A stretch of 64,000 nucleotides of DNA. Origin: Alkaliphilus sp. B6464 (GTDB taxonomy: Bacteria > Bacillota > Clostridia > Peptostreptococcales > Natronincolaceae). Below, in pieces: positions 52,875 through 61,191 of this stretch (its first letter is position 1; each line of letters opens with the position of its first letter). The translations under genes were made by a program, and so were the position numbers. The stretch covers positions 682,001 to 746,000 of the forward strand of contig NZ_CP058557.1 in NCBI RefSeq assembly GCF_018141165.1, read 5' to 3'. Under the pieces are notes generated by a model. That model worked only from the letters and a program-made list of their open reading frames with translations. It was not told the origin of the DNA and searched no databases.

Positions 52875-53264
52875 AGATCTTACTCCTTTTCAATTTCTTT
52901 TACTCTATATTATATCCTATTTTACCTCTTAAATAATAGTAGTATTAATTATTTTAGAACTAGCTCAGTCAACCAAAACTGTTATATGAATGTAAATAAA
53001 AAAGATATAAAAAACTATCATTACCATTTTCAGACAATAACTATTATGTTGCTTCTCGGATAAAGGTTTTGTAGACAGTGCTAAATCGATTTGGCAATAT
53101 CTGATTTTGCATCAAAGGTAGATACTCTTAACTCTAAATTTATAGAAGCTAAAAATAGATCTATGAATATATACTCAAGCTAGAGAGGAAATAAGGAAGT
53201 ATCTGGTAAGTCTGAAGATATAGTTGTACAAGTTAAGCTTTAAAGATAGGATATATTTATAAAG

Positions 53265-53302
53265 AACTTCCCTTTCTCCAAATATATTCGATAAGGGAAG
53301 TT
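53265..53302 (+). terminator. Terminator of a lost gene
   Basis: A perfect 10-base stem (AACTTCCCTT / AAGGGAAGTT) with a long loop is followed by TTATTTTT. No intact plus-strand gene precedes it. Confidence 0.65.
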
Positions 53303-53420
53303 TTATTTTTTGCATAATGCCATTTTATGGCTACAGCAGGGTCAGGAGCTAATCATAGAAGGGGCAAAGGTAGTGAGATTGCTGATAGATCCACGAACCT
53401 TGTTATATTCATAATAAAAA

Positions 53421-53462
53421 AGATTCAATGCTTAGAGTTTTTTTACTTTGCATTGAATCTTG
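53421..53462 (-). terminator. Terminator after the membrane-anchored protein
   Basis: A perfect 12-base inverted repeat (AAGATTCAATGC / GCATTGAATCTT) with an 18-base loop, 20 bases past the stop of the 53484-53999 gene and followed by TTTTTTATT on the minus strand. Confidence 0.75.
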
Positions 53463-53483
53463 ATTGGTGATACTTATAAAAAG

Positions 53484-53999
53484 TTAATTATATTTTTCAT
53501 AAAGATCTTTTAAATATTTAACATCATCTGGACTTAATTTTTCCTTTAAGTCTTTCTTTATTCTACTTAATTCCTCTTTATTCACTCCACCAGAAGCAAG
53601 GCTAACTAATTCCTTTATTTCATCCATAGAAAGCTTACTAGTGAGCATACTCGTTACCTTTAATTTGTCCATAGTAGAAAAGTGATCTTCTATTTCTTTT
53701 AACTGTCCAGCAGTAAACTCATTACTTTTGCTAGAATTTTTGTCTTCAGCATATCCTTCTTTTTTACCTTCACTAGTATTATTTTTTTCGTGGCTTTCTT
53801 TACCAATATCTTTATCTTCATTCTCCAAATCATTATCAGCAATAGAATAATCTGTAACCTCATCTGTTACAAGTTCTAAGTCTAGTCCGCTTAGTATTTG
53901 ATTACCTATCATTTTATCAAATATATAATTAACTGAAAAAGCTCCTGCTATCCCTACTACCAGAATAATGATAACTATAATTGCAATTACTTTTTTCAT
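53484..53999 (-). CDS. Membrane-anchored hypothetical protein
   Basis: A 171-residue protein with one N-terminal membrane helix (about 3-25, VIAIIVIIILVVGIAGAF), a charged Glu/Asp/Asn/Lys-rich linker (about 50-95) and a helical C-terminal domain (TAGQLKEIEDHFSTMDKLKV, SMDEIKELVSLASGGVNKEE). It is probably anchored facing outwards. The helical tail resembles segments of clostridial proteins of unknown function; I do not recognise a named family. A GAGGT site precedes the ATG. It is a single-gene unit. Confidence 0.7.
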   Translation of the reverse strand: MKKVIAIIVIIILVVGIAGAFSVNYIFDKMIGNQILSGLDLELVTDEVTDYSIADNDLENEDKDIGKESHEKNNTSEGKKEGYAEDKNSSKSNEFTAGQLKEIEDHFSTMDKLKVTSMLTSKLSMDEIKELVSLASGGVNKEELSRIKKDLKEKLSPDDVKYLKDLYEKYN

Positions 54000-54145
54000 A
54001 GTAATACCTCTTTCGTTAGAGTATTTTTCATTATTTATAATAATATCATAAAAATCTGTCCTTTGAAACTATAAAAAATATGCAGCAAAGAGAAGTTTGC
54101 TTTATCCATTTCGTGATAAATGGATAATTAAAGCACTCAATATTT

Positions 54146-54988
54146 TTATATATGATCTAGTGCTTGTATTACTTCATCTATAATCCACTGAGGTGTTGAA
54201 GCGCCTGCTGTAATTCCGATTACTTCATGCTTAGCTATTTGATCCATCGGTATATCCCTTGCCGTCTCAATATGATAGGTAGCGCTTGGTTGCTGACTTT
54301 TACAAACTTCCACTAGCTTCTGAGTATTAGAGCTATGGTATCCTCCTATTACTAATATGGCATCTACTTTTTGAGCTAATTCCCGGGCTGATTCTTGTCT
54401 GTCTTTAGTAGCATTACAAATAGTATCAAATACCTCTACTACTTTTGCTTTATTATATAATTCCTCTTTTAAGATATTATATTTTTCTCTTTCCATAGTT
54501 GTTTGGACAACAATACAAAGTTTATCCACCATAGGCATAAGCTGAGCATCTTCTAGTTCCTGTATAATAAATGACTTATAATTGGCCCAGCCATTTACTC
54601 CAATCACCTCTGGATGCTTCTTGTTACCTATAATAGCAACAGCATATCCTTGCTGCTCATAATCGCTTACAATCTGCTGAATTTTTTTTACGAATGGACA
54701 TGTATTATCTAATACATTTATTTTTTTCTGTTCTAGTATAGAATAGATTTCCTTAGATACCCCATGAGAGCGAATCAGAACAGTTCCACTTTCCACTTCT
54801 TCTAAGCCTTCAATAGTCTTAACGCCTTTTTCTTCTAGAGCATATACTACAGCTGTATTATGTATAAGTGGACCTAATGCGTATAGATTTTCATTGTTAG
54901 TATTATTATTAGCTTTTTCAAATGCAGCATTAACAGCCTTTGCTACCCCAAAACAAAATCCTAAGTGCTCTGCCAAGATTACTTTCAT
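54146..54988 (-). CDS. ispH: 4-hydroxy-3-methylbut-2-enyl diphosphate reductase
   Basis: A 280-residue IspH, last enzyme of the MEP isoprenoid pathway, making IPP and DMAPP with a [4Fe-4S] cluster. The three cluster cysteines are in LGFCFGVAKA (Cys12), NTCPFVKKI (near 96) and TICNATKDRQ (near 190). Other conserved blocks are RSHGVSKEI, GNKKHPEVIGV and GITAGASTPQWIIDEV. Length is that of the stand-alone form; many clostridia carry an IspH-RpsA fusion, not seen here. It is a single gene with an AGGTG site. Confidence 0.97.
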   Translation of the reverse strand: MKVILAEHLGFCFGVAKAVNAAFEKANNNTNNENLYALGPLIHNTAVVYALEEKGVKTIEGLEEVESGTVLIRSHGVSKEIYSILEQKKINVLDNTCPFVKKIQQIVSDYEQQGYAVAIIGNKKHPEVIGVNGWANYKSFIIQELEDAQLMPMVDKLCIVVQTTMEREKYNILKEELYNKAKVVEVFDTICNATKDRQESARELAQKVDAILVIGGYHSSNTQKLVEVCKSQQPSATYHIETARDIPMDQIAKHEVIGITAGASTPQWIIDEVIQALDHI

Positions 54989-55120
54989 TAGTACACCTGC
55001 TCTTTCTTTTATAATGTAATTTTATTTAAATCAGTATGTATTATAATTCCATATTATATCATATCTCGACTTCTTTAGATGGAAAATAAAGATATACTGT
55101 CATATTCTATAAAATAAATA

Positions 55121-55149
55121 AAGAAACAGCAAATAAATTGCTGTTTCTT
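55121..55149 (-). terminator. Terminator after the DUF4160-DUF2442 pair
   Basis: A perfect 12-base stem (AAGAAACAGCAA / TTGCTGTTTCTT) with a 5-base loop is followed by TATTTATTTT on the minus strand, about 110 bases past the DUF2442 stop. Confidence 0.75.
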
Positions 55150-55261
55150 AGTCCGTTTAATTCTATTTCACCGATCTTAATACTTACAACTTAATTTCTG
55201 GTGAGTTGGTGACTGACACCGGTTTTTCCTTCTGCCATTTCGTTGAGTTTACCTCCAATGT

Positions 55262-55501
55262 CTATTGATATTTTACACTCTTTTCATAGAGTACTTCTGG
55301 ATCAATATCGGCTTGATTACTCCATTCAATACTATCAAAACTCACTCTAACAGACCTAAATTTTTCCTTATCCTTTAACTCTTTAAAGATACCCTTATTG
55401 AGGTAAGGCTTCATATCAAATATTCTTTTTTCACCATTCTCAAAAGTTAAAAGTAATTGATAATCACTTAAAGGCTTTACATCTGTAATAGCTAAATACA
55501 T
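55262..55501 (-). CDS. DUF2442 family protein, candidate antitoxin partner
   Basis: A 79-residue DUF2442 protein: AITDVKPLSDYQLLLTFENG, then GEKRIFDMKPYLNKGIFKEL and VSFDSIEWSNQADIDPEVLY. DUF2442 genes commonly occur beside DUF4160 genes, as here with a 16-base gap, and the pair has been proposed as a toxin-antitoxin-like unit; no biochemical role is established to my knowledge. Both are tiny, cotranscribed, and lie beside a dead insertion element, in keeping with a mobile accessory pair. Confidence 0.85.
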   Translation of the reverse strand: MYLAITDVKPLSDYQLLLTFENGEKRIFDMKPYLNKGIFKELKDKEKFRSVRVSFDSIEWSNQADIDPEVLYEKSVKYQ

Positions 55502-55517
55502 ACATAAAACACCTCCA

Positions 55518-55784
55518 TTATTTTAGTGGATCAATTTTAAAAGGAAGTTCACTATTCATTGCTAGGCTCCAGTTTGCTAGTAATTCTTCCTGCCTTAACT
55601 CTGCCCATGCTAAAACAAGCTTCAATTGTTTACTTGGAAGATTCCCTTCCGTTAATTCACACGTGTTTATGTCAATTATAGCTTTATACTCTCCGTAGTA
55701 TGCATGAAAATGTGGTGGGTTATGCTCTTGTGGAGCACAAAACATCCTAATTATTATTCCATAAAACATACTTATAGTTGGCAT
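55518..55784 (-). CDS. DUF4160 family protein
   Basis: An 88-residue DUF4160 protein. It opens MPTISMFYGIIIRMFCAPQE and contains the conserved HNPPHFHAYYGEYKAIIDI, with a His-rich patch that could bind metal or form an active site, then LPSKQLKLVLAWAELRQEEL. The open frame extends upstream into IS sequence, but the family start and an AAAGGATGAT site mark the ATG at 55784. It pairs with DUF2442 downstream. Confidence 0.87.
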   Translation of the reverse strand: MPTISMFYGIIIRMFCAPQEHNPPHFHAYYGEYKAIIDINTCELTEGNLPSKQLKLVLAWAELRQEELLANWSLAMNSELPFKIDPLK

Positions 55785-55895
55785 AATATCATCCTTTTTT
55801 ATATTCAATATCATATATATCTTTATTATATCACAAATCGATTCTAAGAAAGAAAATTTATAGTAAAATGAAATTTTAAATTCTGGTTTTTTAGA

Positions 55896-57292
55896 GCGTG
55901 TAAGACTAAATTCCATATTATTAGAATTTACCTGTGCGCCCCTTTTATAGTACAATAACAGGTACAGTTGATTGCCTGCCTGTGCTGAAATAGGGAAGAA
56001 GATGAAACAATCAAAAGGCAATCAAAACATTTAACACTATCACAAAGAATAGGAATTGAAAAAGGATTACTCTCTGGATTATCATTTGTAAAAATAGCAA
56101 CAAACATAAGTAAAGATCCAAGCACCATTTCTAAGGAGATAAGAAGGCATGCGAGTGTAAAAACAAGGAAAAATCAATTTGCTCCCATTCCATGCGGTAG
56201 CAGAAGTAGCTGTAGTCAGATTAACCTTTGTACCCAAAAATGTGGTTCAAAATGCAAGATGTGTCGTGAACTCAAAATTCGTTGTACAGATTTCTGTAGG
56301 GACTATGCCCCTGTTCAGTGTGAAAAACTATTAAAACCACCATACGTCTGCAACGGATGTGGTAAGCGGATAAATTGTCTTATAGAACAGAAGATATACT
56401 CCGCAAAGTACGCTGATGACTGCTACCGAGAGTTGTTGGTGTCAGCGAGGGAAGGGATTAATCAGACTCCTGAAAGTATTCAAAGACTTGATGAACTTGT
56501 ATCGCCTTTAATCAAAAAAGGACAGTCTATTGCTCATATATATGCCAATCACGCTAAAGAAATTAAGTGCTCTAGAAGAACTTTATACTCCTATATTGAT
56601 CAGTCGGTATTAGCAACAAGAAATCTTGATATGAGGCGCAGAGTCAAATACAAGAAGTGCAAAAAATCAACCCAGTGCAGTATTGTGAATCGGGAATTTC
56701 GTAAGGGACGCAGCTATGAAGATTTTCAAAAGTTGTTAAAAGGTAATCCGTCTGTACCTGTTGTTGAAATGGATACCGTAGAAGGGAAAAAAGGAGGAAG
56801 TACAGAGGGTTTTTGATAATTTCACACAAATGCTAGGTGCTGAATTATTCCAAACATTATTTCCAATCGTACTTACCGACAATGGCAGTGAATTTCAGAA
56901 TCCACTGCCATTAGAATCTACATAATACGCGAAATGCGAACTAAAATTTATTATTGTAATCCTAATAGTTCCTAGCAAAAAGGTATGATTGAAAAGAACC
57001 ACCAATATATACGTTTTGTAGTACATAAAGGAAATACATTCGATCTGTACACAGGATGATGATCAATCACATTAATAACGCAGCAAGAGACAGCCTCAAT
57101 GGATGTACTCCATTGAGGCTGTCTCAGTTGCTTTTGAACTATCAGCTACATACCGGTCTATCACTTCAGGAGATTACACCAGATGAAGTAATGCTCAAAC
57201 CAGAATTACTGAAATAAAATGATGTTGCACAGGCAGATTTCACTGACTAGAATTTAGTCTTACACGAAGGCAGGTGGAATTTAGTCTTGCGC
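55896..57292 (+). mobile_element. Degenerate IS30-family insertion sequence
   Basis: A dead IS30-type element of about 1.4 kb. Terminal inverted repeats are visible: TGTAAGACTAAATTCCA at 55899-55915 against TGGAATTTAGTCTTGCGC at 57275-57292. The right end also holds a second copy, TAGAATTTAGTCTTACACG (57249-57267). An inner inverted repeat CTGCCTGTGC (55976-55985) / GCACAGGCAG (57227-57236) could be a nested or earlier end. Inside is a broken transposase. No clear target duplication was found by eye. Confidence 0.75.
55989..57055 (+). pseudogene. IS30-family transposase, broken
   Basis: Without a usable start, the frame opens KRQSKHLTLSQRIGIEKGLL and FVKIATNISKDPSTISKEIR, the IS30 N-terminal helix-turn-helix, then a Cys-rich segment (CTQKCGSKCKMC). 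The catalytic region shows the first Asp in EMDTVEGKKGG; then about 100 bases are missing and the frame ends at 56816. The second Asp (VLTDNGSEFQNP) and the Glu (IEKNHQYIR) lie in later, frameshifted pieces. It cannot make active transposase. Confidence 0.85.
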
Positions 57293-57448
57293 ACTAATTT
57301 TAGCTGCCAGATTGCCGTGCAGAGAATCCGTAAAATCTATGCTACTAAAGCTATTATACGTTAAAAAACTGGTTTGTTAATGTATTAAAACAGAAGTCAA
57401 TCCTGCATAAAACAGGTTACTTCTATACACTAGAATTCAGTTTTTCAT

Positions 57449-57667
57449 TCAACGCTTAATTTTTTCTAGAATATTTATAGTTGCATCAAATAGTGTCTGC
57501 TTCGATTTCATAATTAGGTACTATATTAAAGGCATGTAATACTTGGTCTAGCATTTCTCTATGTTGTCCTGTAACACATTTTTCTCTTGTTTCTAACTCT
57601 TTAATTAGGGGCACATCTTAATTGCTTCCGGCCTTGTGCCAAACACCCCCATTACTTTTTTCTTCAT
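57449..57667 (-). pseudogene. wecB: UDP-N-acetylglucosamine 2-epimerase fragment, frameshifted
   Basis: Behind an AGGTGG site, the minus strand encodes KKKVMGVFGTRPEAIKMCP, then in the +1 frame LIKELETREKCVTGQHREML and DQVLHAFNIVPNY, then in another frame QTLFDATINILEKIKR and a stop. These are consecutive N-terminal blocks of WecB/MnaA (GTRPEAIKM, VTGQHREMLDQVL). Two frameshifts, a small deletion, and loss of the C-terminal three quarters make it dead. It lies directly downstream of the exopolysaccharide genes on the same strand. Confidence 0.88.
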
Positions 57668-57700
57668 TTTGCCACCTATCCTTATTTCAGTTATATATCG

Positions 57701-58861
57701 TTAGATATTAAGCTTATTTTTAATATATACCTTTAATTTTCTAACTAATATTTTATATTTGGTATCTTTCGCATACATATTTACTAGTGAATCAAAATCT
57801 CTAGTATTTAATTGAGAAAAAAAAGCATCTCTTAATTTACTATGAGGTACAGACTTACCATACATAGGATTGTGCTTTATTGAATCGGTGAAGTTTACTT
57901 CCTTATATGTTATTAATCCTTTTAACTGTTCAAATGCAATTTCACCCTTTTCCGTATTTAATAAAACAAGTGATATGCCTTTATTATCATTAAGTGATGG
58001 TTCTATATTTTTAATTCCCCAAAAATCAGCTAATGTTATATCACTTTTTCTATGTTCGCCTTTAAACTTACATTTAAAACATGAAGGTCTTAGAGATAGC
58101 AGCTTCGAGAATGCTTTCATATATGTGTCTTCATTCTTACTTTTTAAATATACATCACCTGACTGAAACTTAATATTCATTTTATAATTATGCCAACCTT
58201 CATCTTTAGTACGGAATGATATTTCTTTTATTTGCTCCCCTTGTTCTGCAGTTCTACAGGCAAGGTAGCTTTCCCATACCGTTGGTGAAGGCACTCCTTG
58301 ACATATAATGTCCTGACATAACAAATTATTATATTCTTTACCTAAATAACTTTTTAACCCAGCAATTTGGCATGGTGTTCCTGTAAAAAGTACTTGCCTT
58401 CCTTGTTCTAAAAAATTTCGTGCTGCTTTATATGAATATCCAATTTCACTCTGAACATATTTCGATCCTCTAAATTTACTTAATTCTTGATTATCTTCAA
58501 GAAAGCTATGGACAACCTTAAAGTCTTTACTGAATTTGGCCCCAAAAACTACGCCTTTATGCTTAAGTATTTCTTCAGCTATTACGGTAAATATTCCACC
58601 TGAAGAACTATTTATTCGAACACTATTATCTTTATTAGTGCAAGCATATGCCTTAATGTTATTCCGATTAACTTTCTTCTTATTTATTATAGGACATACG
58701 TTGATACACATTAGACACTTTGTACATGTGTTATAGTTAACCTTAGGATAAGTAAAACCTTTTTGATCACTGTTCATCGAAATAGCACCTTGCTTACATG
58801 CATTGTAGCAAGCAGAACACCCCATGCAATCTTTTGTATATTTTATTTCTCTATCAATCAT
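57701..58861 (-). CDS. Iron-sulfur protein, F420H2 dehydrogenase beta subunit-like
   Basis: A 386-residue protein. The N-terminal ferredoxin domain carries two 4Fe-4S motifs, CMGCSACYNACKQGAI and CTKCLMCINVCPI. The remaining part is the FrhB/FdhB-type flavin domain (SSSGGIFTVIAEEILKHKG, VLFTGTPCQIAGLKSYLG, CKFKGEHRKSDITLADFWG). Genes of this type are common in polysaccharide clusters next to pyruvyl transferases, where they are thought to reduce a sugar or lipid-linked intermediate; the reaction is unknown. AGGTG lies 6 bases before the ATG at 58861. It follows the pyruvyl transferase by 13 bases. Confidence 0.87.
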   Translation of the reverse strand: MIDREIKYTKDCMGCSACYNACKQGAISMNSDQKGFTYPKVNYNTCTKCLMCINVCPIINKKKVNRNNIKAYACTNKDNSVRINSSSGGIFTVIAEEILKHKGVVFGAKFSKDFKVVHSFLEDNQELSKFRGSKYVQSEIGYSYKAARNFLEQGRQVLFTGTPCQIAGLKSYLGKEYNNLLCQDIICQGVPSPTVWESYLACRTAEQGEQIKEISFRTKDEGWHNYKMNIKFQSGDVYLKSKNEDTYMKAFSKLLSLRPSCFKCKFKGEHRKSDITLADFWGIKNIEPSLNDNKGISLVLLNTEKGEIAFEQLKGLITYKEVNFTDSIKHNPMYGKSVPHSKLRDAFFSQLNTRDFDSLVNMYAKDTKYKILVRKLKVYIKNKLNI

Positions 58862-58874
58862 AGCCATCACCTAT

Positions 58875-60092
58875 TTATTTAATGTTTCTAAAAAGCTCTA
58901 TTATTCTAGATTCATCACTTCTAATTTTTGTAATTCTAGATTTGATGTCCTTTGAAATTTCATCTTTGCTAGTTAACATTTCTACAGTTTTATTTTTTAA
59001 TTCTTTCTTAATATCCATCAAATGAATTACCCATTTAGTATCATTATAAATATAGTTAGCCATCCCTATCGCTTTTTGACTGTACGCTAAAAATATTGTT
59101 GGTATTCCCTCACAAACCGCATTAACTGCACAATGCATTCTCGCAGCTATAACAATGTCACATGTCTTAAGAAACTCTTTTGTTCCTAAGAAGCCCTCTG
59201 CACCTTCAAGTAAACTTACAGACTTGACTATATTGTTAGGGATGCTATCATATATATCCTTTAGGTAGTCTAAATCATTATCTTTATTAGACAATGGACT
59301 CAATACATGTGGCACTAAAACTACCTCTGTGTTTGATATGCTCAATAAATCTTGAATTGTTTCTATAACTTGTTCTTTAAAAGAATTACTTTCTCCAACT
59401 TGCTCAAAAACTGATAATGGGCTAAGGTTTAAAGCAATTCTAATGTTACTCGACTTCTTATACTTTTGCTTACTCGTATCTTTAATATAAAATGCTGGGT
59501 CAGAACAGAGTTGTACGTTACCATTTACGTTGTTTTTATTTAGATAGTTAAAAGATGTTTCTTCTCTACAAAATATTTGATCAACTTGCTTTAGGTGCCT
59601 AAAGTAATAGTCTCGTACCTCTGGTTTTTCGCCAAACGGACCTATAGATGCTCCCCAAATTACATAGGGTTTAGACCTTAGTACAGTATTACCAAATTCC
59701 ACAATACCACTATGCTTGGTTTCTTTTTTATTTTTAAGAATATATTTGGGTATTGTATAGATATCTCCGCCTACCGAAAACACAAGATCACATTCATTTA
59801 CTACAGCTTCAGCATCCCAAATAATTAATTTCTGTTCTATATTAATCATTCTTAATATTCTATTTATAATACGTCTTAATATCGCTCCTTTTTTTTCAGG
59901 TGCTCTCTTAATAGTGATATCCAAATCATTCACTATTTGTTTATCTTCTTTAGGGAATCTCGTATATAAAATAACATCACTATTAGGCCATGCTTGTTTT
60001 ATTAATTCATATGTACCCCTTGCAATAGCCTCACAGCCATAATTATATAAACCATACATGCCAAATAAAGCAATTTTCAACTTTTTTTCCAT
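58875..60092 (-). CDS. Polysaccharide pyruvyl transferase family protein
   Basis: A 405-residue member of the CsaB/polysaccharide pyruvyl transferase family, which transfers pyruvate from PEP to a sugar to give a ketal. Family blocks are LFGMYGLYNYGCEAIARGTY at the N-terminus, VIWGASIGPFG in the middle and IAARMHCAVNAVCEGIPTIFLAYSQKA near the end. AAGGTGAT lies before the ATG at 60092, preferred over a TTG six codons earlier. It sits between the EpsG-type polymerase and the iron-sulfur protein. Confidence 0.9.
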   Translation of the reverse strand: MEKKLKIALFGMYGLYNYGCEAIARGTYELIKQAWPNSDVILYTRFPKEDKQIVNDLDITIKRAPEKKGAILRRIINRILRMINIEQKLIIWDAEAVVNECDLVFSVGGDIYTIPKYILKNKKETKHSGIVEFGNTVLRSKPYVIWGASIGPFGEKPEVRDYYFRHLKQVDQIFCREETSFNYLNKNNVNGNVQLCSDPAFYIKDTSKQKYKKSSNIRIALNLSPLSVFEQVGESNSFKEQVIETIQDLLSISNTEVVLVPHVLSPLSNKDNDLDYLKDIYDSIPNNIVKSVSLLEGAEGFLGTKEFLKTCDIVIAARMHCAVNAVCEGIPTIFLAYSQKAIGMANYIYNDTKWVIHLMDIKKELKNKTVEMLTSKDEISKDIKSRITKIRSDESRIIELFRNIK

Positions 60093-60126
60093 AATATCAC
60101 CTTCTTTCAAAATTTGTGTACTAATT

Positions 60127-61191
60127 TTATATAAAGAATAATTTATACTCTACAGTTCCAATTAATATCCCAGCTGTGTAAGCAATATATATATATATAG
60201 CCGATAATTTAACTAAGCCATATAGAGCATGCTTAGTAGCACTTCTATATTTAGATACTATAAAAGGTACAAGTATTATTGTATAAATATTAAAGTAGCA
60301 GGTTAATCTTGTAACAAAAACGGTGTGCTCACTAAACATTATCATTAATAATGCATTAACCCAAATAAAATTTATTAATAAACTTTCTAATTTATCAGGA
60401 TGTTTAATTATTAATTGTGCTGAAATATATATACCAATAACTAGAAGTAGTCTTGGATCGTATAACTTATAAGAATACCCATAAACCTCACTTTGCATAT
60501 ATATATAATATCTATGTGCAAAAGTATTCAACCTTAGTATGGTAAGTATGTTTAATATAATATTGCTAATTGAAAAAAAACTACTTAATAGTCCTGCACC
60601 TAAAATAGTTATAATCCCTATATATTTATTCACTTTTTTATCAGCAATGAAGTACATAATAACAAGTATCCATGCAGTTTTATGAAAGGTACTTGCTAAA
60701 AAAATTATTGCTATGAACTTAAATAGTTTTTTTTCATATAAATACTTCAAACTAAAAGTTGTTATACCTATTGCCACCGCCGTTCTAGCTGCATGCATAT
60801 CAAACTGAAAATATAGTGGTAGAAAAAGCAAAATAGATAACATTCTATCAGGTGAGTATCTTTTGATAAATACATAAACACATATTAAGCTAATAAAATT
60901 CATAATGACTATAACAGCTTGTTGATGTAGACCCAGTATATTGACAGCATAAGATATTATTCTAAATCCTATCTCCATAGGGAAGTTAGGGTCAAATATC
61001 CTATCTAGTGATGTTATGTACGTAGAATATCGCAGGTATGAAAAATAATCTCCATTACCGTTACCTCTTAATGCGGCAAAACTAAATAATATTAGAAAAG
61101 CTGTTATATAATTTAATCCCAGGTTGTTTTTCTTTATAAATTGCATTTGTATCATGACTATAAAAAATAGTAGGAAAAAGTACGGCCACAT
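60127..61191 (-). CDS. EpsG-type polysaccharide polymerase
   Basis: A 354-residue membrane protein with about ten hydrophobic segments. It fits the EpsG family of Wzy-like polymerases: LILFSFAALRGNGNGDYFSY near the start and HAARTAVAIGITTFSLKYLYEKKLFKF in the middle. It probably links lipid-bound repeat units outside the membrane. Sequence conservation in this family is low, so the call rests on these motifs, topology and context. Its start overlaps the stop of the glycosyltransferase upstream. Confidence 0.8.
   Translation of the reverse strand: MWPYFFLLFFIVMIQMQFIKKNNLGLNYITAFLILFSFAALRGNGNGDYFSYLRYSTYITSLDRIFDPNFPMEIGFRIISYAVNILGLHQQAVIVIMNFISLICVYVFIKRYSPDRMLSILLFLPLYFQFDMHAARTAVAIGITTFSLKYLYEKKLFKFIAIIFLASTFHKTAWILVIMYFIADKKVNKYIGIITILGAGLLSSFFSISNIILNILTILRLNTFAHRYYIYMQSEVYGYSYKLYDPRLLLVIGIYISAQLIIKHPDKLESLLINFIWVNALLMIMFSEHTVFVTRLTCYFNIYTIILVPFIVSKYRSATKHALYGLVKLSAIYIYIAYTAGILIGTVEYKLFFI

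Larger units (their letters stand above)
52875..53483. other. Gene-poor region with decayed coding traces
   Basis: About 600 bases without an intact gene. On the plus strand, 53093-53242 reads as a broken frame with IDLAISDFASKVDTLNSKFI, a stop, then a further short stretch, and is followed by a good plus-strand terminator (53265-53302). A second short frame near 53325 (MATAGSGANHRRGKGSEIAD) has no ribosome site. This looks like the debris of a lost gene whose terminator remains. I do not recognise the protein. Confidence 0.45.

Noticed and set aside
54102-54126. Inverted repeat TTATCCATTT / TAAATGGATAA after ispH
   Set aside because: No T-run follows on the minus strand, so terminator function is not supported; left as an unassigned repeat.
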